From Tetramitus jugosus (lineage: Eukaryota; Heterolobosea; Eutetramitea; Acrasida; Vahlkampfiidae): DNA of 64,000 nucleotides. The stretch spans positions 248,001 through 312,000 of the forward strand of contig OW569354.1 of the NCBI GenBank assembly GCA_937625935.1, given 5' to 3'. Below, piece by piece: positions 50,866 through 61,814 of the stretch (positions are counted from its first letter, which is position 1; each line of letters opens with the position of its first letter). A program made the translations under genes and the position numbers. The notes beneath the pieces were generated by a model that saw nothing but the letters and a program-made list of their open reading frames with translations, made no database searches and had not been told where the DNA came from.

Positions 50866-53314
50866 TTAGTTTTCTGCAAAGAAGGAGCGGATTTCGTTAT
50901 CTATGTCTCTCTCTTGTAGTTCCTGTTGGATGTACATTGGTTGCGATTGTTGCTGACCCATCCAGCTGCTTGCAGGAGTCGATCCTGTCAAGGAAGACAA
51001 AAATGATGTGTTGCCTTGTTGAGCGAGTGTGTTTTGTAGCACTTGCTGCTGACCACATATGAGCGCTTGATGTTGCTGTTGTTGTTGGGTGAGTGTTTGT
51101 TGTTGAGTAGATGTTGTCAAAATTACATCACTGCATAGTGCTGTGGCTGTTGATGATGATGATGACGAAGAGATGGGTGGTGATGATGTCATGGTTGCTG
51201 CCGAGGTAGAAGATGTTTGGTTGATGGATGTACTTGCACCACCGCCCGAATTCGTAATCATGGGCAACATTTGTGTCTGTTGTTGCTGTTGAACTTGTTG
51301 TCTTCTCTGTGATCGGATGGCCTTTAACTGGAACAGAGCGTCCAACAGTCTCTGGAATGTTGTCATGGGAACGGATGCCAAGGATGCAGGCTGACACACA
51401 GTACCAGGCAATACTACTTCACCATCATCAATCACAAACTCGTCGATAAACGTGTCGCTCATACCACGCACTTCAACCCAAATAAACGAATTCTCAAATT
51501 GTCGACTGAGGTGAAACGCTCGTTTTCCTTCCTTCTTATCGAATTGAAGCAGTCCAATGCCTTCGAGCTTTCGTATCGTACTGGCCAACCCGTACTGCAA
51601 CAAATTTTTCCACGGTGTGAGTGACTCTTGTGGTATCATGTCAAACAGTGACAGTGATCTGCATTGTGAATCCGAAAGGTTTGTCATTCTCCTAAACAAA
51701 CGATTGCAACCAATCAGTTCAAAATTGCTGCTGTTCAACACAAAGATTGGATTCTGGAGTTGGTCGTTGGCTGACCAGAGATCAATAGAGATTTCATTGC
51801 GACTCGATAGATTCACAATGGTGGATTGTAATTGTTGATTCTGCGCTTGTAATTGACTCATTTCCATCTTTAGTTTCTGTACTTGATTCCATAGCATCAT
51901 TGTGTTGGTCGCATGACTGTCGTTTGCATTGTTGGATGCATTTGTGATGGTTGTGATGGTGTTGTTGTTGTTGTTCGTAGTAGTAGTAGTAGGAGTAGGA
52001 GTAGTGGAGTTTGCTATTGTTGTTGTTGCTGCTGCTGTCATGGTATTATTATTGTTGTTGTTTTCATCTTGTTTGACAGTGGTTGGATTGAAATGATGCT
52101 GGTGGTGAAGATGATGATGATTGATTGACACATTATTCATGTGATTGTTGTTGCTGCTACTACTACTACTATTGTTGGTAGTCCTATCGTTATTAGTAGT
52201 TGTCGTACTAATTGTATTGTTCATATTGTTAATGTCATTACTATTGGTGTTGTTGGAAGATGTAGGAGTCATAGTCATTACACTATTACTACTACCACCA
52301 CTACCACTACTGTTATTGTTCGATAGAGTCGCATTGCTTGCTTCAATCTTGATTGGATGATTGTTTTGCCCGGGCAAAACAACATGGAAATACGACTCTT
52401 GATTACTACTACTGCTGCTGCTGCTGCTGTTGCTATTGTTGTTGTTATGACTCGTACTACTCACACTACTGCTAGTCGCATTACTGCTGACACTCATTCT
52501 TCTTCTACTGTTATTACTAGCAGTAGCAGTGCTCTTTGTAATCATACACTTATTCAATTGATGTCCCTTTTGTCTCATTAACAATTGCCTATTGAAATCA
52601 AAACATTGTCGATGCTTTTTGGTACAATTGGAGCATGGTCGCTGTTTATCACATCGAATGTGGTTCCGACGACAGTGATGACAACTTGTGCCAACTGTAC
52701 CACAATTCAAACTAATAGTATTGCTACTCCTATTATTCGATAACAGATAAAAATGGGTTAATATTGTGTTAAAAAAAACAAGAGTTAACATCATTTGGTT
52801 TCAATCAACAAACATACTCCAAATCATGATTGTTGTTGTTGTTCGTGTTATTTGTATTGTCTTCATTATCAATCACAACATCTTCATTCTCGTCCTCTTC
52901 ATTCTCATACTCGTTACTGCTGTTGCTACAGTTGCTATTACTCCGTTGTTTCTGATGGTGGTTGTGGACTGCGATATGGGAAATTGCATGATGATGGTGA
53001 TGGTTCTGATGATGATTAGTACAGTTATTGTCTTCTTCTATTGTTGAAGTAGTTGTGGTGACACCATCGTGATGCAACTGATGAAAAATAAGTGGTTTTG
53101 TATTGAGTTGCTGTGACAATTGTCCTCTCACTAATAATCGAAAAGGATTGTTCTCAAAGCTTTTGTTGTTGTTTGCATATATGTTATGGTTGGTGTTGGT
53201 CGTGGTCGTGGTGGTGGTGGGAATGTTCGAAATGTTTGGTGATTGATGATTGTCGTTAGAATTATTATTGTTTTTTGTATTGTTGATGTTATGGTACTTG
53301 AAGGGTGGATTCAT
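50866..53314 (-). CDS. Zn2Cys6 (fungal-type) transcription factor with PAS-like domain
   Basis: Two exons, 52818-53314 and 50866-52729, across an 88-nt intron (GTATGT...AATAG), giving 786 aa. The join codes for E-S-S-N. The six-cysteine cluster is at about 182-208: C-x2-C-x6-C-x5-C-x2-C-x6-C, starting CHHCRRNHIRC, the Zn(II)2Cys6 binuclear DNA-binding domain. A PAS-like segment is found at about 480-610 (ISIDLWSANDQLQNPIFVLN, GCNRLFRRMTNLSD, FDMIPQESLTPWKNLL), as in the fungal ERT1/acetate-regulator group. The rest is Asn, Ser, Thr, Gln and His runs. Exon 1 is entirely low complexity and acidic near its end. It probably binds DNA in the nucleus; the target is unknown. Confidence 0.85.
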
Positions 53315-54433
53315 GTTGTTGTGTGTATATTCTTGTTGATAGTTATATAAAATAGATATCAAGCAAGAGGAAGATTTTGTATCGAGGTGAATTTGAGGTG
53401 TGTGGAATGAGTGAGAGAGAGATTGCGTTTGTTTCGCTTGAGCTTTTTGCTCAGAGGATGAATTGTGTTCCGGTTTTTTTTGGTGTCGGTTGTTTCTAGC
53501 CGCACACAAGGAATTTCTTTATTATACCTCCGCCAAATCGGAAAAACTGTTCACTTGACCAGATTCGAAGAGCGGGTGCACGTGGACAAATCAAAATGGA
53601 CAAGTGCATTCAAATATCCCACAATTCCCAGGAGTTCCACGAACACGTACTCCACTTCAGATTATTCCTGTGAACATTTGTCTGAATCGAGCAGGAGGTG
53701 ATTCCATAAAGAACCTGCATGAAGAATAAGTAGGTGTTCCAGTGGAAGAGAATGAAGCGTTTTGGTTGTGATATTTGGAATCTTTAAGACATAAAGAGGG
53801 ATGCTTCCTTTCACGATCAAATTCTCTGGAATGCGCGTGTCCAGCCCATCATTAAACACTGGTTTCATTACGTAGAGCTCTATTATTCCCTCATTTTCCA
53901 TGGAAAATTAATCGACAAACAAATCTACATTGAGGTTTACATAAAATATCTTACTCAGACAACCTGAATTTTCCAGAGGAGAATGTGCTTCGCTGGGGCA
54001 CAAAACTGAAATAGTAGTAACAGTCAAGGAATTCAGTCCTTGTCATTGAGGGTTGTGTGCATATGGAAGATCCGTTTTTGGATAGAACCAAAAATAATAC
54101 TGGACATTTTTGAGAATAAGTCATCTTATGATCCCGCTAAGTATGTTAACTGAGCGGTGAATTCCCAATGTGAATTCCTCTTAAGTTTGCCATTGAAGCC
54201 AGTGATGAAACTGGAAAGGATTCTACAGTGATCCGCCGACCGCTACAGTAGAACCAGTCATCTGTCTTGCTCATGTCAAACATCAATCATGTTTCGGAGT
54301 GTCACAATAATCCAGCTTGCCAAAAAGCTCGGCCAAAAAAACCAGTGACACAAACATTGCTTGCAGAGAATCATTCACCTCGACACAACAACAACAATCA
54401 CATCACAACTAAAACACATTTCATTTTCAAAAT
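53315..54433. other. 1.1-kb divergent region
   Basis: The largest gap in the window. The left 200 bp is the 5' side of the Zn2Cys6 gene. The stretch 53990-54260 is hairpin-rich (separate entry). 54380-54433 is a CAACAACAA leader of the RhoGEF. Short open frames on both strands have no features. Confidence 0.55.
53990..54260. ncRNA. Candidate structured non-coding RNA (strand unknown)
   Basis: Small inverted repeats are concentrated here: CAAGGA/TCCTTG at 54025-54042, CCGCT/AGCGG at 54134-54157, GAATTC/GAATTC at 54159-54177 and CCAGT/ACTGG at 54199-54214 with loop GATGAA. A direct repeat CTACAGT occurs at 54223 and 54243. The sequence is more GC-balanced than nearby spacers. No snRNA, SRP or tRNA hallmark is found, and it is not similar by eye to the 11.9-12.3 kb segment. 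Confidence 0.28.
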
Positions 54434-57400
54434 ATGGAGAGAACCAATATTTTCAATGAAATTGTTGAAACCGAGAGTAAATACCTCGATTCATTGACTC
54501 AGTTGAACACAATTTATATTCAACAGATTCAATCAAAGAAATTCTTTGAGTTGAAGAAGGATATGAACGAAACTGTGAAGAATCTATCCATCATTATCAA
54601 TTTCAACGGTTTTCTTCTCAAGGGCTTAAAGGAAGAAACAGCAAAGGAGAATGTTGGTGCCATTTTTTGTAAAATAATGTACGTCAACACTACCAACAAA
54701 CACACATCAAGTTTTCCTTTTTTGTTTGTTTGCTATTTGTTGAATGTTTCGTTTTTTGTGCTCACCACATGCCATTGCTTTGAACAACAACATTACATTT
54801 CATACATGGAATGATGATGATGATGATGATGATGAATTACTCTGTTGTGTCTGACATTTGCAACTTTTAAAACCCGAATCCGAACAATGAACGATGCCAA
54901 CTCAAAAATTACAATCTATTTATATGTTATGTGTGTGTGTGTGTAGTCCCTTCTTGAAGACATACACTGCCTATTTCAATCATTACACTGGTGCAACGAG
55001 TCAAGTGCGTGAGGAACGAAAGAGGAACAAAGCGTTTGACGAATGGTTGAAGAAGACTGAGACTGCAGCGAAAAAAGACGGAAAACAACCTTTTCTCTCC
55101 TATTTGATCATGCCTGTGCAGCGTATACCTCGATACTCTCTGTTGTTGAAGGAGTTGAAGGGCAGTACGGATCAATCTCATCCGGACTATCCCAATTTGG
55201 ACAAGGCACTCGATGAGACAAAGAAGGTTGCTGATTATTTGAATGAAAGAATTAAAGATCAGGATTTGCAGTCCAGAATGCTGTTCATTGAGAGAAATGT
55301 GATGAACATGGGTAATTACGAGAAGGTTTCTCTCACTGCACCACATCGTCGCTTCGTTCATGAACTAGTGGTTGTATTTGACGATATGGAGCAAGTTCAG
55401 TTGTTTGTCTTCTCTGATTTATTGCTCGTGTGTAGCAAAGCATCAGAAGAACAGCGTACACAGTACCTCATGTATCATGACAATGCAAAGAATGGTGTCA
55501 ACAGTGGAAGTCAATCTGCCAGACGTAAGAGCGGCAAGAGACAGTCATCCAGTCTATCCAACATCGATACAAAGAATGCTCCAGAGTTCTGCATCATGTT
55601 CTTTATCGAATTGAGTTGTACTCCTGCTCCTTCCGTGCAGAACTTTGCCGGTTTTCCAAGCCGATCCAATGTCTTGTTGCTGTCGACTGAGAATGAAAGT
55701 CATTTGATTGTGGCACAAGATAAAGAGTCAGCCGCAGAGTTAGAAGCATGTCTCACCAAGGTGTTGGCCAAGCTAGTATCCAATGCAGGATTAGATCCAT
55801 CAGACAAATCGAATTATGCGCCTGTTTCATACTATAATCTGCCATCAGACATGGTAGAGTATGTGATTCAACAGAATCAGATTGCAACATCATCTCCTAT
55901 CACTCCAGTCGAAGAGAAACACACCAAGATAGTTTTGGACTCACCATCCGAAGCATCGTCGAGTGATTCTACGTCATCTATTGTTCCTCAAATTCAATTG
56001 ACCGCTGATTCTTCTGCAGAGTCGATCTTTGGTGAAAGAAAGAGAGCTCCATTGGATGTTGTCACAAAAACGAAAATGAAAACACCAAGACGTAAGGCTA
56101 CCGTACAAAAGTCTCCAGTGGATATTCTAGATACATTGGAGAACAAGGTTGAACTGCCTGACAGCGACAAGAAATTCGTAGTCGAAGAAGCACTTGTGAA
56201 GGTTGAGGAGGAACCAAAGGACAATGTACCAAAGGCTGCTCGATTCGGAGGTATTGCTATGCCAGGCATGGGTATGCCAGGTCTAGGAGATGCCTTGAAG
56301 CGAAGACAGGCCAAAATGGAAGAGAAGGCAGAACCAGAACAGAAATCTGAACCTGTTGAAACAAAGTCTGAACCTGAACCTGAGTCTAAGCCTGTAGAAC
56401 CACAGCCAGAGACTCAACAAGTGGAGCAAACTCCTGTCGAGCCGATTCAAGTCGAAGTGAAACAACCTAAACCTGTTGTTGAGACGAAGGACTCTCCGAC
56501 TGACTCACCAACTCAAGAAGGTGGTAGAAGAAGAAAGAAGAAGCTTGAATTGAAACAAAAACAGAAGCAACAAGAAAAGGAGAGATTGGAGAAGGAGAAG
56601 AGAGAAGTCGAAGAGGAAAAGAACCGACAACAACAAGAACAGGCTGCTGCTGAAGAAGAGGAGAGAAAGAAACAGGCGATTGCTGCTGAAGAAGAGGAAA
56701 GAAAGAGACAGGAAGCACAACAACAAGCTGCTGATGAGGATCAGAGAAAGCTCGAAGAGCTTGAAAAGGAAAGAGTAGAAAACGAAAAAGCAGCACAGGA
56801 GAAAGTTGAAAAGGAACGACTCGAACGAGAAGCAAACGAGAAACTTGAGAGAGAAAGAACAGAAAACGAAGAAGCTGAGAGACTTGAGAGAGAGAGACTC
56901 GAGAAGGAAAGAGTTGAGAAAGAAGAGACCGAGAGGCTCGAGAAGAAACGAGCAGAGGTCGAAGAAGCACAAAGACTTGAGAAGCAGAGACTCGAAGCTG
57001 AGAAGGAGCAACTTGAAAAGGATGAAGCACAAAGAATCGAAGATGAGAAACTCGAAACACAAAGAATTGAATCCGAAAGACTCGAAAAGGAGAAGCTTGA
57101 AGCTGACAAACTCGAGAGTGAGCGCTTGGAGAAGCAGAGGTTGGAAGAGGAGAGACTCGAGAAGGAGAGAATCGAGAAAGAAAGGCTTGCCAAGTTGGAA
57201 GAAGAGAGGCTTGAAAAGGAGAGAATCGAGCAAGAGAGACTTGAAAAGGAAAAGCTCGAAAGAGAAAGAGTCGAACAAGAAAGAGTGGAACAACAACGCT
57301 TGCAAAAGGAACAGGATGAAAGAGATAGATTGCAAAGACTCAAGGAGGAGCAAGAAGCAGCTTCAGAGGCTGAGAGACAACTACTTATCCAAATTGAAAA

Positions 57401-58781
57401 GGAGAGAGTTGAGCGCGAAGAAGCCAGAAGAATAGAAGCAGAGAGACTCAAGGCAGAAAGAATTGCTGAGAAGAAACGACAATACGAAAGGGAGCAAGCA
57501 TTGATACGAGAGCAAGAACTTCTTGAGTTGATGAGACAAAAGAAGGAAGAACAAGATAAACGTGAGAGAGAGCGTATTGAACAACAGAGACAACAACAAC
57601 TTCTGGAAGAAGAGGATCGAAAGAAGCTTCAAGCTCAATTGAACGAGATACTGTCCAACATTAAGCGAGTTGAAAAGAAGATTCGCGAAGAGAAGGATTC
57701 AGCTGAAAACTGGATGAAGGAGGCCAAGAAACAAGGTACAACATTGTTCCAATTGAAGACTACTAATGAGCAATTGCAACAACAAATCAACGATGCCCGC
57801 CATGGTCTTTCTAGAGACGAATCAGTTAATAATGAGAGAGTGAACTCTTTTGAGGAAAGAATCGCAAACGTCCAGAACGAAATTGAGGGATTCAAGAAGA
57901 GTATTGAGGAAGAAAAGGCTGCATCAGACGAGTTGTCAGCTCGCGAGAGTCACTTGAATGAGGAATTGAGAAAGATTGAATCTCGTATTGACAAGGAGAG
58001 AGCATTACAAGCTGATATGAAGAGCGAGCGGGTCAAGTTTAACAAACTCAGTGCGGATGTAAATATTGAACTTGTTAAGTATGGAAGTCGGTTGACTCGT
58101 GAGAATACCTCAAAGGTTGCCCTTGACAAGGAGTTGGCTGACTTACAGATGAACTTGGATAGAGAAAAGAAGCTCATATCCAGATTGGAAGATCAATTGA
58201 AGAAAGAACAGCTCGATCGTGAAGAATTGTATGAAGAGGTGCAAAGTTCAACACAGGAGTACAAGGAAACTGAATCAGAAAACGCAAAACTTTTTGAGCA
58301 GTTGAGCTTCCTCAAGGGTCAACTCACTGGCCAGACCAAGTCTAAATCTACTTCAAAGTATGATCTTGAAACTCAAACCTATCAACTTCAACGACTTATC
58401 AGAGACGCTGAATACAAACTGGACAGAGAGAAGCAAGACCAAAAAACAAGCTTGCAACAGAAGAGAAAGATAGAACTTCAATTGGAGCAAGTGAGAGAAG
58501 AAGTAGAGGAGTTGAGAGAAGAAACGTCCTCTCTTCAACAATCAATTGTTGATAATGAAAAGGATATTGACAAATTCAACTCCAAGATTGATGAGCACAT
58601 GACTAAACAGATCATGATGAAACGAGAGATTGAAAAGTTGAAGAATTTGGAACGAGATCTGTCTTCAAAGATCACCAACGCAGAATTTGAGATTCGCAAG
58701 GAAAGCCGTGAAATCCAGTCATTGAGAGCTCAACTTAGAGCCTTGGAAATGCGTGCTAGCATAACTCCATTTAACTATTAA
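54434..58781 (+). CDS. Rho guanine nucleotide exchange factor (DH-PH) with long coiled coil
   Basis: Two exons, 54434-54678 and 54947-58781, across a 268-nt intron (GTACGT ... (TG)n TAG), giving 1359 aa. The DH domain begins at the start codon ([17 protein letters not shown]) and carries the CR3 helix [15 protein letters not shown] at about 134-148. The PH domain follows (about 220-340; [28 protein letters not shown]). Pro/Glu-rich repeats lie at about 540-600. A single-helix/coiled-coil region of Glu, Arg, Lys runs from about 620 to 985, then a second coiled coil (about 985-1350). DH-PH proteins load GTP on Rho-family GTPases and so control actin. The rod may dimerise or tether it. It is convergent with the kinesin (60-nt gap). 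Confidence 0.92.
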
Positions 58782-58841
58782 ACGATCAGGTATAGTGTGT
58801 AACAATAATGACATTTTATCTTGAGCCTCCTCGGATCACGA

Positions 58842-61742
58842 TTACTTCACTTTTCTGGTTGTGCGAGTGGTTGTTGTCTTTTTTGTTGGTGGTCGTCCTC
58901 TCTTCTTTGCTTTTGGAGTTGGAGCGTAATCGGATCCCGACTCGTTATGGCTCTCTTCCTCAGTGTCTGACTCTACAATGATTTTCTTTGTTGCCCTGAC
59001 CCTGGTTCGTGCCACTTTCTTCACTGGTGTACCTTCCTTCTCTTCGAGCAGACTTTTCACGCCAGCTCTTCTTAACCGCATAATTCTTGTTTTGCCCTTG
59101 GGTTCTGCTGCACGTGCTTTGGCTCTTTCAGGTTGAGGCGATTCATTCTCTTTTGTGGTTTGAACTTTCTTTGGCACTTTTGGAGAATCGCTGGTACTCG
59201 TGTCTGTCGTTGCCAACTTAATCTTCTTTGCTTGTGATTGTTCCAGAGGTTGTGTATCATCATTTTCTGTTGCGGGTTCGAGTTGATCACTCTTCCGCTT
59301 GCTACCCACAGCAGGTTGTTTGGCAGTAGGTTTGTTAGGTGTTCGATTTTGACTCAATGAGAACTTTTTCTTGATACTATTTGCCAACGCCTTGAAGGGT
59401 GAGATTAAGCTGCCTCCTCTTCTGATAGGAGTTGCGGGAGATGATAGTACAATTTTTAGTGAATTTTCATTTTGATTTGTAACTCCATTGTAAGCATCAC
59501 GGAGTACCTTATTATCATTCACTAAGGTATTGTATTTGGCTTCCAATTCCTTCAGCTCTTGTCGAACATTTTCAGTCTCAATTTGAGCTTTAGCCTCGAA
59601 TTGCTTGCGATACTTCTCTTTGATCTCACTTTCAAAGGAGTCCTGATTCTCAATATAGGTTTGCAGTTTCGTTTTTTCCACTTCAATGTCACAACTATTT
59701 CTCTTTTCTAGTTCTTCGAGTTGGATCGAGTGGACTTCACATACTTGTGTTATCTTCGCTTCCAGTTGTTTAATTTTGTGTCTCAACATTTCGTTTTCCC
59801 GTTCATATTTTGTATATGAGGACAACTTGTCACTCAACTCGTCTATCTCTCTCTGCAGAGCGAGTTTTTCCAATTGATATCGTTCCAGATTATTCAGATC
59901 AGCTTCTCCAATACAACTTCGCAAGTTGGATATGTCTTTCTCTAAATCAGCAATGGTCTTGTCCTTTTCAGAAAGCATGGACATTAGTTCAGAATTCAAT
60001 GGATCTCTCATGTGATCGCGCATTGCACCAATTGTCTGATTCAGATGATCCACAACTTTTAAGTACCTTTCTTCGGCTCGAGAAAGCTCATCTTGCAGTC
60101 GAGATTGATGTTGAGTTTCCATCTCTTCAATTTGAAGGGCAAATTCACTGGCCATCTCTTCTCTAATAGTTCTTTCCATGTGCACTCGAGACATGCTAAA
60201 TTCTTTACTTTCCAAGAGCTGTCTTACTGCATCTTCAATCATAGTCACATTATCTACTTTGTCAGTGTCATCATTCTGGAAGAGCAGTTTAGGAACGAGC
60301 CCTTTCTTCTTGATCTCGGATGCTCTTGTTTGAACAGTTGTCTTAGTTTTTGGAGTGACAAATGGAAGTCTAGACACATTTGGACTCATGAAAGCCCTCC
60401 TAGCAATCTCAACTTTTGAGTTAGTCTTGATATCTTTCACAATATCGGCAAGCTTCATGATATTTGCAGTCTCCTCTGAGTCATTCATTGACGGTGACAC
60501 GTTGGCAATCATACAAATCTTGGCATTACCCAGGAGTTCATTCTTAAAGATTTTGGTGATATCGCTTTCTCTGTAAGGTATTTGCATCGATTTACCTGAC
60601 CTGTTTTGCTTCTGGGCTATTGCAGTCAGACATCGACTCAACACTAAAAGAGACATGTTGATCTCACTCGCTTCCTTTAGTTGGTCAGCCTCTGCACCAG
60701 ACTTTGACGCACGTTCAGCACCAGCTAAATCGACCAATGATATCTTACCAACTTCTTTCAGCTGATCGTCATTATACTTACGAAGAACAGTAACAGTGAA
60801 TACACCATGAGATCGACTAGATTGCTTGTTGGCAGCTGTACCACCAACAATACGCAATTGGTTACCTTTCATCAGCAGTTCCTTACCCTGATGAGATGAA
60901 TCAATGTGCCTCTGCATCAAATCTTTGATCACAACTCTGTTGTTCTCTTCAGCAATACGCAATTGCTTCCGCTTTGCTTCATTGAAATCTGAAGCATTTG
61001 TGTCATTTTGAGGATTCAATAAATCATAGATCCTTCCCTTATAAAGTTCAAAGTAAGAAACAGCAACACATAAATCAGGTTGGCCCTGTACTCTCTTCAA
61101 TATCTCGGTCATCACTCTAGGGATAATTCCATCTTGTTTTTCATCCTTATTTACAATCACTTTCTCTTGCTTTCGCTTCTCATATTCCAATTTACCCATG
61201 ATCGTATACGTCTTACCAGCATTTGTGACACCGTAGGCAAACAACAAACTGGTAGATCCATGGAACACGTTGTCTATCAGAGGCATCGTTGTCTTATCAA
61301 AAACCTGCTGTTGGTCGGTGAACTGAGGAAACACATGAGTAAAGGAATAGACCTCACATGAGATTTGTCTGTTGGTTCTAAAAGACACTATTCTATCATC
61401 TATCACTTGTATTGACTCTTCAATGTTGTTGGTCGATTCAGAGCTATCTTCCAAATTCTTTGTCTTATCAACAACAGGATTCGGTCGTATTCTTAAGAAC
61501 ACACTCACATGCTCCGAGGACGAATTATCCACCATAACCGAGCTACTGCTTCTTCCAGGTGTGGAAGCAACTACATTCGGCAGAATGCTTGCTCTTGTGA
61601 CAATATCAGATTTGGTGGTACGAGCAAAGGTTGTTTGTTGAACAGGAGGAGATGATGAAAATTCTAATTTACGAATAATATCCTTCACATTAGGCCTGTT
61701 ATTGCCCTTGTCAGTGGGTGAATAAGGTGCTTTCTCAATCAT
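58842..61742 (-). CDS. Kinesin, kinesin-6-like, with AT-hook and KEN box
   Basis: 966 aa. The motor lies at about 78-445: VSVFLRIRPNP, P-loop GVTNAGKTYT (171-180), switch I SSRSHGVF, switch II DLAGAE. The LLFAYGVTNAGKTYT wording and a long insert after the P-loop (loop 6) are those of kinesin-6 (MKLP/KIF20/KIF23), which organise the central spindle in cytokinesis. Coiled coils follow (about 525-765). A KEN box (864-866) suggests APC/C-dependent destruction. The tail has basic Pro-rich stretches and an AT-hook (KRGRPPTKK, about 946-954) with many Thr/Arg. Gene order puts its start 72 nt from the armadillo stop, so promoter elements must lie in or near that gene. Confidence 0.93.
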   Translation of the reverse strand: MIEKAPYSPTDKGNNRPNVKDIIRKLEFSSSPPVQQTTFARTTKSDIVTRASILPNVVASTPGRSSSSVMVDNSSSEHVSVFLRIRPNPVVDKTKNLEDSSESTNNIEESIQVIDDRIVSFRTNRQISCEVYSFTHVFPQFTDQQQVFDKTTMPLIDNVFHGSTSLLFAYGVTNAGKTYTIMGKLEYEKRKQEKVIVNKDEKQDGIIPRVMTEILKRVQGQPDLCVAVSYFELYKGRIYDLLNPQNDTNASDFNEAKRKQLRIAEENNRVVIKDLMQRHIDSSHQGKELLMKGNQLRIVGGTAANKQSSRSHGVFTVTVLRKYNDDQLKEVGKISLVDLAGAERASKSGAEADQLKEASEINMSLLVLSRCLTAIAQKQNRSGKSMQIPYRESDITKIFKNELLGNAKICMIANVSPSMNDSEETANIMKLADIVKDIKTNSKVEIARRAFMSPNVSRLPFVTPKTKTTVQTRASEIKKKGLVPKLLFQNDDTDKVDNVTMIEDAVRQLLESKEFSMSRVHMERTIREEMASEFALQIEEMETQHQSRLQDELSRAEERYLKVVDHLNQTIGAMRDHMRDPLNSELMSMLSEKDKTIADLEKDISNLRSCIGEADLNNLERYQLEKLALQREIDELSDKLSSYTKYERENEMLRHKIKQLEAKITQVCEVHSIQLEELEKRNSCDIEVEKTKLQTYIENQDSFESEIKEKYRKQFEAKAQIETENVRQELKELEAKYNTLVNDNKVLRDAYNGVTNQNENSLKIVLSSPATPIRRGGSLISPFKALANSIKKKFSLSQNRTPNKPTAKQPAVGSKRKSDQLEPATENDDTQPLEQSQAKKIKLATTDTSTSDSPKVPKKVQTTKENESPQPERAKARAAEPKGKTRIMRLRRAGVKSLLEEKEGTPVKKVARTRVRATKKIIVESDTEEESHNESGSDYAPTPKAKKRGRPPTKKTTTTRTTRKVK

Positions 61743-61814
61743 TTTGTTTCGGATTCGGTTTTCTGATTAAATTTTACTCTCCCGGGTCGACCATTTAAAA
61801 TGTGGTGCTAACGA

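Noticed and set aside
53465-53901. Small open frames between the Zn2Cys6 and RhoGEF genes
   Set aside because: Under 80 codons each, with no features.
54894-54946. An ATG at 54894 that extends the RhoGEF exon 2 as a separate start
   Set aside because: The sequence runs through the intron's TG repeat. Exon 1 (54434-54678) supplies the DH domain start in the correct phase.
56505-57451. Long minus-strand open frames inside the RhoGEF (up to 282 aa)
   Set aside because: They are the antisense shadow of Glu/Arg/Lys-rich coiled-coil codons and give only Leu/Ser/Phe-rich nonsense.
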